Notes: generated by a model not told the origin, from the letters alone. 64,000 nucleotides of DNA from Macrostomum hystrix (GCA_950097015.1 CATNEN010000003.1:4759501-4823500); one strand, 5' to 3'; shown: positions 42,861 to 52,907, numbered from the stretch's first letter. Translations and numbers: made by a program.

Positions 42861-45800
42861 CCATCCAGGAGACCAAACTGCGCTCGCCCCACGCCACGCC
42901 CTCCATCAGGGGTTTCTCGGCGATCCGGCAAGACCGCGCAGACGGCCGCCCCGGAGGCGGCCTGCTTTTTCTGGTCCATGAGTCCGTCATCTTCACGAGG
43001 ACCGCGGCACCAACTGCTCCGGCCCCTGCCGAAGCCCTGGCCATCCGCGTCCGCCTTAGCGCCAAACGGTGGATCACCATCCACAACGTCTACTGTCCGC
43101 CCTCAAGAGACGGGCCCGTCCCTGCCGACTGGGCTTGGCTTCCTGACCTCACCGACGCCGTCCTCTGCGGTGACCTCAACGCGCACTCTCCACTGTGGGA
43201 CTCCGAGCAGCCCCCTGACCAACAGGGCGAGCTCCTCGAGGACTGGGTCACCTCGAACCCGGTGAGCCTGCTGAACGACGGCTCCGCCACCCGCGTCAAC
43301 CGCGGCACAGGCGGGAGCAGCACCCCAGACGTCTCGCTCGTCCACCAGACCTGGTCCGACAGATGCTCCTGGTCTACTGGGGAGGACCTCGGCTCCGACC
43401 ACCTGCCGATCTTCATCACGGTGGCCTCCCGCGTCGACACCATCCGCCGGAGAGACGGCCGGCCCCGCTGGCGCCGCATCGGTGTCGACTGGGGCGCCTT
43501 TTCGGCCGCTGTAGATGAAACACTGCCCGCCATCGACCCGACGGCCAGCCTCAAGACCCAGGCAGTCCAGCTCAAAGACACCATCATCGCTGCTGCCCAA
43601 CAATTTGTCGGCAAATCTGCTCCCCCCCGCCGCGCCCGTCCCTGGTTCACGCCAAAGGTGCGTGCCTGCATCAAGAAGCGCAACCGCCTGCGCCACTCAC
43701 TGCCGGCCGCACGCCAGGAATGGATCGAGTCCTTTTCCGAGGCCCGCCGCGCGGTGATCGAGGCCAAGGACTCCCTTTGGCGCGACTTCCTCGCCGACAT
43801 GGAGTTCTCGCCGGACCCCGGCAAGTCCTGGCGTCTCATCAGGTCCCTGAGCGGCACGCCGGACTGCAACAGCCCGAATGAGGCCCTGGTCCACAATGGC
43901 CGCAACCTGACCACGCCGTCCAGCAAGGCCAACGCCTTTGCTGGCTTCTATGCGTCCGTCAGCCGCCTCGCTTTCACGGCCGAGGAGCGCGCCATCAACC
44001 GCCAAGTCAAGGTCCTGCTGCGCTCCCCCGCTGTCGACGACACAAGCTGCTCTGCCTTCTCGACGGATGAGCTCAAGGCGGCCATTCGCCGGATGCGCAC
44101 CAACGGCGCCCCGGGCCCAGACGACATTCCGCCCTCGTTCCTGAAGGCCCTGGGGCCCAGGGCCCTCTCGGCCCTGCTGAATATTTTTAACCTGTCCTTC
44201 AGGCTAGGCCAGACGCCGCAGTGCTGGCGCACCGCCACCATCATCCCGCTCCTGAAATCCGGGAAGCCCGCGAGCGCCATCTCGTCCTTCAGGCCGATCA
44301 GCCTCACCTCCTGCGTGGGCAAGCTCCTGGAGAGAATGGTCCACGCCAGGCTGTACCACCTGGCCGAGACGCGCGGCTGGCTCTCTCCCACTCAGGCCGG
44401 GTTCCGCCAGCTGCACTCGTGTGAGGACCTAGTCCTCCGGGTGACGCAGCTGATCAGCGACGGCTTCCAGGCCCGCCCGGCCTTGCGGGCGGTCATGGCC
44501 CTGCTGGACTACTCGCAAGCCTACGACCGGGTGTGGCGCGAGCGGCTGCTGCTCTCCATGCATCACAAAGGGATCCCCGGCCACTTCCTGCGCTGGACGG
44601 GCGGCTTCCTGCTGAACAGACAAGCCCGTGTCGACATCCTCGGCAGCCAGAGTCGCAGCTTTCGGCTGAGGCAGGGCCTGCCTCAAGGCTCTGTCCTGGC
44701 CCCGCTCCTCTTCCTGCTGTACATCAATGAGGTAGTCGAAGTCATCCCGCGGGGCGTCTCCAACTCCATGTACGCGGACGACGTCGCTCTCCTGGCCCAG
44801 CACCACGACAAATCGACAGCGGCTCAGCAACTGCAAGTCGCCGTGACTGCCGTTGCCGCCTGGAGCAGCTCACGAAAGATGCTCCTGAACGTGGAGAAGA
44901 GCGAGGTGGCCTTTTTCTCCACCGCTACCCAGGAGGCCGAATGGCAACCCGCCGTTTCCATCGACAATCGCCAGCTGCCTTTCAACGCCACCCCGCGCTT
45001 CCTGGGCGTCTTCCTGGACCGCGTCCTGTCTTTCTCCAAGCATGTGACAGAGGTCACCCGCCGCGTTGCAGCCCGCAACCGCATGCTGATGTGCCTGGCC
45101 GCCAGAGACTGGGGCTGGTGCAAGGAGTCGCTCCGCCGCTGCTACCTCGCGATGCAGCAGAGCGTGCTCAATTTCGCCGCCCCCGCTTGGCAGCCCTGGC
45201 TCTCGGACACCGTGTTCGACCGCCTGGAGCGCGCGCAGAACTCGGCCCTGCGCATTGTCACCGGCCAGCTGAGGTCCTCCCCGCTCGAGGCCCTCCACGC
45301 GGAAGCGGGCCTCCCGACCTACCGCACCACCAGCAACCGCCTGGTCGCCACCAGCCTGGAGCGCGCCCTCCGCCTGCCCGACTCGCACCCGGCCCGCCTC
45401 GCCGCCTCAGGAGTGACACCACATCGCCTCGTGCGCTCCAGCTGGCGCCGCGCCGCCAATCTGCTGGCGGCGTCGCTCCCACCCGCCCTGGCCTCCCGTG
45501 CTCCTTTCACCCGCACCGACCTGCCGCCCTGGGAACTCAGCCGGGCGGGCTGGCGGGTCTGCTGCGACCTGCCTGGCGGCCTCACCAAGGAAGAAAGCCC
45601 GCCGGCCCTCCGCCGCGCCGCAGTTGAAGCCATCCGCAGTCACCAGGGCATTGTCACCATTTATACCGACGGCTCAGCAGCCGAGGGCACCAGGAACGGC
45701 GCTCATGCCTTCGCCGTTACGACCGGCGACCCGGAGCTCCCGGTGGCCCAGTTCCAGGCGAGCGGTCGAGGCCACGAGCTGACCTCTTCTTTCCAGGAGG

Positions 45801-46477
45801 AGCTGCAGGCCATGTCTTGCGCCCTGCGCTGGCTGGCTGACCACGGCCCGGAGGGGCAGGTCACCATCGCCACCGACAGCCGGGCCCTCTTGACCGCCCT
45901 GGACAGCCTGAACCCGAGCGTACTGCCTCTCTGCAGGCTGCTAAACGAGCGCCGCGGGCCCACCACCCTGCAATGGGTCCCTGGGCACTGCGGCCTGCCA
46001 GGCAACGAGCTGGCCGACGCCCTGGCCGGCGCGGCCGCGGCCGCTGAGCCAGGTCCCGCGCCGCTGCCGGCGACCTTTGCCTGCGCCAGAGCACTCATCA
46101 GCCGCTCCATCCTGGACCCCCCGCGACAGCACGCCCGCACGGCGCTCGCATATGCCGGTCACTCGGAGGAACGCGACCGCCGTGAGATCAGCTGCCGCCG
46201 GGACGCCGTCCTCCTCGCCCGACTCAGAGCGGGCCACTGCAGCGCCCTCCGCGCCTACAGCCAGGTGGTTAACCCAGCAGCGGACCCCACCTGCCAGCGC
46301 TGCGGAGAGGCGCCCGAAACCGTGGAGCACTGGCTGGCGGAATGCCCGGCACTGTACGCCGTCAGGACGGCAGTGTTTGGGACGCCAGTGCCCCAGCTTG
46401 AAGTCCTCGCTACCAGTCCAGCAGCCGTGGTCACGCTGGCGAGGAGGACGGGTCTCAGCCCGCCCCCCTCGGCGTGA
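42206..46477 (+). CDS. LINE ORF2 frame: third finger, endonuclease, RT, RNase H, zinc knuckle
   Basis: 1423 codons, meaningful from about 42500. A third PHD-like finger (CQGCAKRFARTITPLTCSSC) comes first. The APE endonuclease follows from about 42767 (ILQWNADGLS, IQETKL, CGDLNAHSPLWDS, GSDHLPIF). RT motifs are FRPISLTSCVGKLLERM, ALLDYSQAYDRVWR, GLPQGSVLAPLLF and YADD (44771-44782). RNase H motifs are YTDGSAAEG, a following ELQAM Glu, ATDSRALL and HCGLPGNELAD. The C-terminal knuckle is CQRCGEAPETVEHWLAEC. No stop interrupts it, so it may encode active enzyme. Confidence 0.9.
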   Translation: MVLPEPQRKSGAGPCPAKPSSGSATDLSLSALCELPGPHPSGNPAYPLQRPWLPSRLPRGHQLQRPLQIPRRPKLAVPGSPAASPSALHRRPPPSRPPPPRPEGTIPRSCQGCAKRFARTITPLTCSSCSSLFHQACSGLSRGAAASATRRAGWNCSDCSQRSSRPPPRASPPAADKHEPHPGTSRDKLRILQWNADGLSPKVAELEHCLYGADVDIVAIQETKLRSPHATPSIRGFSAIRQDRADGRPGGGLLFLVHESVIFTRTAAPTAPAPAEALAIRVRLSAKRWITIHNVYCPPSRDGPVPADWAWLPDLTDAVLCGDLNAHSPLWDSEQPPDQQGELLEDWVTSNPVSLLNDGSATRVNRGTGGSSTPDVSLVHQTWSDRCSWSTGEDLGSDHLPIFITVASRVDTIRRRDGRPRWRRIGVDWGAFSAAVDETLPAIDPTASLKTQAVQLKDTIIAAAQQFVGKSAPPRRARPWFTPKVRACIKKRNRLRHSLPAARQEWIESFSEARRAVIEAKDSLWRDFLADMEFSPDPGKSWRLIRSLSGTPDCNSPNEALVHNGRNLTTPSSKANAFAGFYASVSRLAFTAEERAINRQVKVLLRSPAVDDTSCSAFSTDELKAAIRRMRTNGAPGPDDIPPSFLKALGPRALSALLNIFNLSFRLGQTPQCWRTATIIPLLKSGKPASAISSFRPISLTSCVGKLLERMVHARLYHLAETRGWLSPTQAGFRQLHSCEDLVLRVTQLISDGFQARPALRAVMALLDYSQAYDRVWRERLLLSMHHKGIPGHFLRWTGGFLLNRQARVDILGSQSRSFRLRQGLPQGSVLAPLLFLLYINEVVEVIPRGVSNSMYADDVALLAQHHDKSTAAQQLQVAVTAVAAWSSSRKMLLNVEKSEVAFFSTATQEAEWQPAVSIDNRQLPFNATPRFLGVFLDRVLSFSKHVTEVTRRVAARNRMLMCLAARDWGWCKESLRRCYLAMQQSVLNFAAPAWQPWLSDTVFDRLERAQNSALRIVTGQLRSSPLEALHAEAGLPTYRTTSNRLVATSLERALRLPDSHPARLAASGVTPHRLVRSSWRRAANLLAASLPPALASRAPFTRTDLPPWELSRAGWRVCCDLPGGLTKEESPPALRRAAVEAIRSHQGIVTIYTDGSAAEGTRNGAHAFAVTTGDPELPVAQFQASGRGHELTSSFQEELQAMSCALRWLADHGPEGQVTIATDSRALLTALDSLNPSVLPLCRLLNERRGPTTLQWVPGHCGLPGNELADALAGAAAAAEPGPAPLPATFACARALISRSILDPPRQHARTALAYAGHSEERDRREISCRRDAVLLARLRAGHCSALRAYSQVVNPAADPTCQRCGEAPETVEHWLAECPALYAVRTAVFGTPVPQLEVLATSPAAVVTLARRTGLSPPPSA

Positions 46478-46764
46478 GCGCCGGCAACAACAACAACAAC
46501 AACAAGCAGCAGCAGCAGCAGCAGTAGCTTTAGTTGCAGCAGCAGCCAAAACACTTGGCTAGACAGATTAAATAACTTTACTCCTCTTTGTACACACTGA
46601 ACCCAAACCAACTCTGGCGCTGGCTTGTCCATTATACTCGGCCATGATCGTCTGAGTTTAAGAATGAAAGCAAAGCGCAAAGCCGTAAAGCATGCTGGAC
46701 CAACTAGCTATAATCACTGGCTTGAGACGCTGCCGCAGCCGCCACCGCCGCAATGAAATCAGTG

Positions 46765-46772
46765 TATATAAA
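46765..46772 (+). promoter_or_regulatory. TATA box of EGFR-like gene B
   Basis: GTGTATATAAAAACCGTCAG matches the promoter of gene A at 25380, within a conserved block (46608-46990 versus 25228-25600). The LINE ends about 200 bp upstream. Confidence 0.6.
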
Positions 46773-47359
46773 AACCGTCAGTCGGATTTAACAGCAGCAA
46801 ATTAAAATAGCAAAGAGTGAGAGTCAATCTGTGTCAGTATCGGTGGTCGATCGATCTCGCTATCAATTATATATATGTATTGAGTTTATTGCATTGCAAG
46901 TATATGTATAGATAGTGCGTGTGAGTAAATCGTTTCAAATTTAGCGAATATTTTGTTGTCAGTTTTTCTGCTGTTGCTAATTTCCAAATAAGACGCGGCT
47001 CACTCTGGAAGGGAGAGAGCCCGAAGTTCGAAAAAAAGAAGCGTGCCCTGCACTATATACTACATTTTTTTACTCTTTAGCAAACCCCCCAGACGGGCCT
47101 GCGGATGGAAACACTTTGATCGTCTTTAGTCTATGACCAAAGGGGTGAAATTATCGATTGGTTAAAGCAGAAGCACAGCTTCACTTTTTAAAAGCAGGGC
47201 AGTGTTCCTTTCACACCACAGACAGTGACCGGGGAACCGAATGCCAAGGTGGCTTCGAACAACAACAACAACACTAGCATCAGCAGCAACGGCATCAGAA
47301 TCAGCAGCAGCATCAGTAGCACCAGCTCGACAGCACCGTCCGCCAGTGCCAATTTCGAG

Positions 47360-49881
47360 GTGAGATAAGTATTCCATTGTACGGCTTGATTGCGTAGTTA
47401 GCCTCTGCGAAATATAATCGAGTAGACTTTAGCATTGATGTGGAGTGTGCTGCGGGAATCGAGTGGGAATGTGAGCCAGCGGAATTTTTCAAATTTTTAA
47501 GCAATCAATAATCGCGACCCACCTAGCAGCTGGCCACAAACAAGATCATTAATCTTAGGGCCGGGTTTTGGGCGGCGGTGAATTAAGTAGCCGTCGAATC
47601 CCTTCTCCCTGGATCTGTCTAGACCCCTGTAGGAATGACTGATCGCGGCCATAGCTTTTATTGTATGAGTAGTTTAGGTCATAATTCCCCTCCAAACCGC
47701 GATCAGATATTGGGAATCACTCGGGCATTATGAGTGATCATTAATTCTTCATGTCCCCACTTCTTTACAGTATTCGAGCCCAGCTCGACTTTATGACCTC
47801 CTCTCTTAGATACGTGTAAATGTCACCGTAGGCAGGTCGGCGCCTGCGCTTCCCATTGTCCTGGCGGAGTAACAATTATTGGCCGACTGTCGGCGGCTGC
47901 TCGTGAAGGAGCATCTGTCGTTTCTCGCCGCTGGTTCATTGGGTAATCGGGGCGGCAATCGCCGCTTCAATTCCTCGATGACAGGCTGGCGCGAATGTGG
48001 GTTATTTTGATGGATGTCGGGGTTGGCGTGCTGCAAGACTATTTAAGGAAGCGCGCTGCGCTGCCCCTGGGGAACCTTTTACCTTTTCCCTACCACCTTA
48101 TCCTTTCCCCGGACCTCGACCTATCGCCAGGCCGGACTCCCACCGGACCTAAGGCACTTTTCCCACATCCACTTAGGGCTTAGACCCCAGAGCTATAAGC
48201 TCAAGCAAGTGCTCACAGGCTCATTGCCTGTCTTCTTTCCTCTAATCGCAAGCCACCTCTTTAGGTGGGCTCTAAATTGAGCCACTGTGCTCCCCGTGTG
48301 TTGGCCCCTGCCAGCTCACTTCAGTTTACCCTCTCTCAGCCTTGCTGTTTTGCCCTACCCCTTCCCCGAGAGCTACAGGATTGAAGCACGCGGCCGAATC
48401 AGCATCCAGATAAGTAACCCGCGCAGCGGTTGCATAATTATTACTCCTAAGGGACTAGCACTTTAAGTTAGGCGGCAATTAGTGGGAGGGAAACTAGGGA
48501 ACTGTCTAGCCTAATAAACTTTCTAATCTAAAGCACTTTTAACCTATTGGGCTTAATTTTATAACAACTTAATCCCTTTCGCTATGTCTCTTTTTCACCT
48601 TTATTTTATCGATAGGCAGCCCTCGACCATGAGTGGCTAACTCATTAGGGGGTGGGCTCTGGTGATGCCGAGCTGAAAGCTGCGGCAGGAGGACAACTGT
48701 GAGCGCGCATGAAAGTAATAAGGAGCTAGGGATTTGCGAGTAAAATGCGGAATGTAGCGTGTGCATTGCTGCTTAGGGGCGGGGAATTCCGTGGCCGGCT
48801 TTCCTCTCTCACTGGCGGATTCCAGTGTACGCGTCAAACTCCTTTGTCAATTGAATTCTCCTTCTATTCCCCGCCCTCGCAACTACGGCCATGGGAGCGA
48901 GAGGCGTGATCTAATATTTATCGCTTGCATAATCACTCAGCCAGTGTTCTGCTTAATCTCTCCTGCCTCTGATTTCCTCATCTCACACAGATTCGGATTT
49001 GCTAGTTATTTAATGCGTAGGCTGTAATCTAATGTAAGGAATGTGTTTGATGTTCCAGGAGTAGGATTCTGGCTATGGGTTTCTCATTCGGGTTCGGAGT
49101 ACCACCTTTCTAGACCACTGTAGCGCAGTTTCAGGAATCCCCTGTTGAGGCGTGTCTCGATTCATTCTGGGGTCTTCGCCCTAGTCTAAAACGGAAGTTA
49201 CAGAATGCCCTATTTTTCGGCTTGTCTGAGATCTGTGTGACAAACTAGGAGCTGTGAACTCCGGGGACCCAAGTTCCCAAATGTCTGCGGTGGCAACGTA
49301 GGCGCATTGGGTGGTGGCGCTACCCTAGATCATTTTCCGCTTTGCCGATAGCCTTTCCGCATTTCTAAGACAAGAGCCTGGGCCGAATCGACCACTGCTA
49401 CCGCTGTTAGGAGTCAGTTATGTACATGCTACTGATGACAGTAGGCTATCTAGCCCTGTCCTACCTGCTTGCGGGTAGTCCGAAATCTCTTTAGACTTTA
49501 GCCGGTTTCGAGCACTGCTTGGGGTAGGCACGGCAGTCATGCCTGTGGCCTATGGGTTGAGTGGGACTGGCCAGCCTGAGGCCGAGAGGACCACTCCCTG
49601 CATCCACTGTCTCTCCCTTCATCTCTCCCTTCATCCCTCTTCCCGCGATAAATCGCGAGGCTTTGCGGTACGACTTCTAACTCTATCGCCATTCCCACAC
49701 TCCCTTTCTCTCTTGAGGACAGGTCATCGGATTGCAAAACCCGCACCCACTTCAGCATGGAAATATTCGAATTGCCTTTCCGTGTTTGTTTGCTTGTTGT
49801 CGTACCGATGCCAATCAAAAGACCTAGAGTCTGTGTCAATCAGTGTCAATCATGTGTTGGCTCCGCAATTCTCGCTGACAG
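47360..49881 (+). other. Probable 5' UTR intron of EGFR-like gene B, enlarged by insertion
   Basis: The donor (TTTCGAG/GTGAGATAAG) and acceptor (CTCGCTGACAG/GTGCAG) equal those of gene A. The intron has grown from about 0.2 to 2.5 kb because the noncoding element at 47436-49750 is inserted in it. Confidence 0.6.
47436..49750 (-). mobile_element. Noncoding dispersed element, copy 2 (inverted relative to copy 1)
   Basis: TTTAGCAT (47428-47435) and TTCAGCAT (49751-49758) flank it, and gene A has a single TTTAGCATGGAAATATTCG at that point, so the insertion site is well defined with an 8-bp imperfect target duplication. About 330 bp at its left (47436-47769) is not in copy 1. The rest is inverted relative to 35974-38092. 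Coding potential is not conserved between copies. Confidence 0.8.
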
Positions 49882-49912
49882 GTGCAGGGAAGAGGAAATT
49901 TGCGCAATTTCA

Positions 49913-52006
49913 ATGCGTTCGACAACTACTACAATGCTTGAGCTGCTGCTTCTGCAACTGCTCGCAAGCCTCGGCTCCAGCAGCCAGCCTCTGGGCTCCA
50001 ACAGTCGTCTGTGCAAGACTATCACCATCACGAACGGAGGGTATGCGAAACACCGGAGCATCAGCCGACTGCACGCAGAACTCAGCGCCAAGGTGGCCGG
50101 ATGCCAGTATGTGTACGGCGATCTCGAAATCTTGGACCTCGGCGCTCATGACTTAAGACTTCAGGTGCCTTTTGACGACGCTATCCGTGAACTTGAGACA
50201 GACTTTCTCGACTCCATCGTTGAGATAAGCGGGCGGTTATTCATTAAACATGTCAACTTGACGCGAATCACCTTGCGCAACCTGCGAACCATACGCGGCT
50301 ACAATCACAAGAATGTGAGTCCATTCTACTCAATGCAAGTCTGGCAGATGAAATACCCCACCCAACTGGAGCTGCCCAAGCTGAGCGCCATCCTGCAAGG
50401 CAGTGTCAACATGACTGGCGAAGTGCATGCGGACCTGTACTGCCATTTGACTCGCAGCGTGAACTGGACGAGTCTGTTTCAAAACCCAGCGCTGCAAAAA
50501 TTCATCGATGATGCCTCCAAATACCGGAGTGCCTGCAATTCAGTACTGAATTGCAGCAGCAGCTGCAACACTGAATTGTCTGGTCGACAGCTCTGCTGGT
50601 CAAACGGGGAAGACGGCTGCCAGAGCTTCAACGGATGTCTCGAGCGACCGTGCCGAAATTGCTACCGACATCCCCAAACAGGCACCGAGGAGTGTTGCAA
50701 CACTGACTGTCTCGGCGGCTGCTCCCACCGACCTGATGGCTGTTTCACGTGCCGCGATGTCATTCAGGATGGGGTTTGCAAGGACACGTGTTCACTCAAG
50801 TCGGACCCGAACCCCGGCACGAACAGGGTCGACAGTTTCAGCTCCAGCATGAAGCGGGTGGGCCACATCTGCGTGAACAAGTGCGAGATGCCGTTTCTCA
50901 CGAGCTCCAACGAAGAGCACTGCTTGAGCGAGTGTCCTCAGACTGAGTATCCGTACCAAGGGGTCTGCAAAAAATGCACCCAGTCGCCTTGCAAGTCCTG
51001 CACAATCACCAAGCTAATCATGACTGACAATGAGGCCAAGCAGCTCAAGGACGAAAAGTGCACGACCTGGACGATCCAGATCCTGAACAATAGCCGAACA
51101 CAAGTCCATTCCGAACCGAACACCGTGCAAATCCGCAACCCCGATATGAGCAAAGCCGGTATGATGGCACTGGAATCACTAGAAATAATTTATGGTAACT
51201 TTGTTGTCGAGAAAAACCCACTCAACGTGCAAAATCTTGGATTTCTAAAGAACATAAAGTTTGTGTTACACGAATTTAGAATTTGGAACTTTAAGGCAAC
51301 CTACCTTGGTCTCGCCAAGCTAAGATACGCAAAGAAACTCTCGATTTGGCAGGTGAGCGGTCTGTGCAAGGCTTGGTTCCCGAGCAACAGAATTCATGAA
51401 ATCACGAAGGAGTTTGAAATATTGTACTCACAAATCAGCTTCGACAACTCAAGCGAAGTGTGCCGAAATGCTGCCTGCGACCCTCAGTGCAGAGACGAGT
51501 GCTGGGGACCCGGACCGGACATGTGCGTGGCCTGCAGGAGCTTCGAGGTGGACGGTGTCTGTTATGCCACGTGCAAGCATGCAGGCCGATATCAGCTAGG
51601 CACTTTGTGTCTGCCGTGCCACAGTGAGTGCGATGGCGGCTGCAGCGGTCCGAGCGCTTCGGAGTGCAAGCGATGCCGAAACCTGAAGGAGGACGGCAAG
51701 TGCGTGCCCTGCAGGACCTTCGAGGTGGACGGTGTCTGTAATGGCACGTGCCACCGTGAGTGCGACGGCGGCTGCAGCGGTCCGAGCGCTTCCGAGTGCA
51801 AGGGATGCCGAAACCTGATCGAGGACGACAAGTGCGTGGCCTCCTGCAGCCGAGATAGGTACCCAAGCATAACGGGCATCTGCTACTTTGTGGCGCCAGA
51901 GAGGCTCTTTGCAGTCGCCATCGGCGTCGGCATGGGCGTCGGCCTGCTAAGTCTGCTGCTGCTGGTGCTGCTCGCCTACATGCACTACCGCAACCACCAC
52001 GTTTAG
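49913..52006 (+). CDS. EGFR-like receptor ectodomain protein B, no kinase
   Basis: 697 residues, same layout as gene A: signal peptide, L1 (34-205), Cys-rich 1 (212-370), L2 (about 376-509), Cys-rich 2 (about 513-652), transmembrane helix (about 663-688) and a short tail ending YRNHHV. The first 210 residues differ from A at four positions. L2 is strongly diverged and about 20 residues longer (it includes SRTQVHSEPNTVQIRNPD). Cys-rich 2 has one extra module of about 42 residues (CVPCRTFEVDGVCNGTCHRE and on), a duplication of CRSFEVDGVC. The kinase is absent. The start was chosen as in A; an upstream in-frame ATG at 49757 lies in the probable intron. An ErbB-like decoy or co-receptor role is inference. 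Confidence 0.88.
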   Translation: MRSTTTTMLELLLLQLLASLGSSSQPLGSNSRLCKTITITNGGYAKHRSISRLHAELSAKVAGCQYVYGDLEILDLGAHDLRLQVPFDDAIRELETDFLDSIVEISGRLFIKHVNLTRITLRNLRTIRGYNHKNVSPFYSMQVWQMKYPTQLELPKLSAILQGSVNMTGEVHADLYCHLTRSVNWTSLFQNPALQKFIDDASKYRSACNSVLNCSSSCNTELSGRQLCWSNGEDGCQSFNGCLERPCRNCYRHPQTGTEECCNTDCLGGCSHRPDGCFTCRDVIQDGVCKDTCSLKSDPNPGTNRVDSFSSSMKRVGHICVNKCEMPFLTSSNEEHCLSECPQTEYPYQGVCKKCTQSPCKSCTITKLIMTDNEAKQLKDEKCTTWTIQILNNSRTQVHSEPNTVQIRNPDMSKAGMMALESLEIIYGNFVVEKNPLNVQNLGFLKNIKFVLHEFRIWNFKATYLGLAKLRYAKKLSIWQVSGLCKAWFPSNRIHEITKEFEILYSQISFDNSSEVCRNAACDPQCRDECWGPGPDMCVACRSFEVDGVCYATCKHAGRYQLGTLCLPCHSECDGGCSGPSASECKRCRNLKEDGKCVPCRTFEVDGVCNGTCHRECDGGCSGPSASECKGCRNLIEDDKCVASCSRDRYPSITGICYFVAPERLFAVAIGVGMGVGLLSLLLLVLLAYMHYRNHHV

Positions 52007-52427
52007 TTGAACTTTAACACCTACGCGATACATCAAACCCTACGAGTATCGAGAAAATCAAGAGTAGGAAAATATGCAGCACAACTTAAAGTGTTTATGA
52101 CTGGAAGTGCGTTTTCTGTTTTCTATTTAGGATAATCTGAAAAAAGGAAATGTTTGTTGCTCTGGCAGATCAGTTTTCTCTTCTGCCAGAAGAGAGTTTC
52201 TCCAGTTTTTCTGGCAGTTTCTCCAGCCAGAGCTCAATGGCTTAACGTTGCAATTCATTAACTAACAATTGTCTAATTATATGGCCTCAAAAAATATTTC
52301 ATAAACTGTTGCTAAACTCCGACTCTCAGCCCGATAATAAAAAAGCTTATTGTAAAGATCGGTTATATCTTATCCATAAGTTTATCTACGAGTATAAACT
52401 TTTAGTAAGATTAGACACGTTAGAGAT

Positions 52428-52860
52428 GAGACACGGGTGAGATGAGATGCGGGAGAGATGAGGCACGATCGAGAGATGAGACACGATCGAGAGATGAGAC
52501 ACGAGAGAGATGAGACACGGGAGAGATGAGACACGAGAGAGATAAGACACGGGAGAGATGAGATGCGGGAGAGAGGAGACACGGGAGAGATGAGACACGG
52601 GAGAGATGAGACACGAGAGAGATGAGACACGGGAGAGATGAGACACGGGAGAGATGAGACACGGGAGAGATGAGACACGAGAGAGATGAGACACGGGAGA
52701 GATGAGACACGAGAGAGATGAGACACGGGAGAGATGAGACACGAGAGAGATGAGACACGGGAGAGATGAGATGCGGGAGAGATGAGACACGGGAGAGATG
52801 AGACACGGGAGAGATGAGACACGAGAGAGATGAGACACGGGAGAGATGAGACACGGGAGA
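52428..52860. repeat. 16-bp minisatellite, locus 1 (about 27 units)
   Basis: The unit is GAGATGAGACACGGGA, with ACGAGA and ATGCGG variants and three GATCGA-bearing units. It is the same family as 55555-56826 and 58738-62170. Confidence 0.95.
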
Positions 52861-52907
52861 ATGCTTCCAACACTTCCAGTGGGTGAGTTCCCAGTGTTGG
52901 AAGCATT
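52860..52907. other. Perfect 15-bp inverted repeat (hairpin) at the end of the 16-bp array
   Basis: AATGCTTCCAACACT (52860-52874) and AGTGTTGGAAGCATT (52893-52907) are perfect reverse complements separated by 18 bp. The first arm begins exactly where the array stops. Confidence 0.85.

Larger units (their letters stand above)
41890..46560 (+). mobile_element. Non-LTR retrotransposon (LINE) with PHD-like fingers, APE endonuclease, RT and RNase H
   Basis: A nearly intact GC-rich element. Its protein order is a 2A-like motif, three Cys/His fingers, APE-type endonuclease, reverse transcriptase, RNase H and a C-terminal CCHC knuckle. RNase H after RT places it in the I-like group (I/Nimb/Ingi/R1-type) rather than CR1 or Jockey; the clade is not fixed. 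The left limit may be at the CAG tract or as far left as 41411. The right end lies in or after the CAA/CAG tract at 46488-46525. It sits just upstream of the promoter of EGFR-like gene B. Confidence 0.88.

Noticed and set aside
42443-46549. Several minus-strand open frames of 70-280 codons within the LINE
   Set aside because: They are shadows of the GC-rich LINE coding strand and have no domain.
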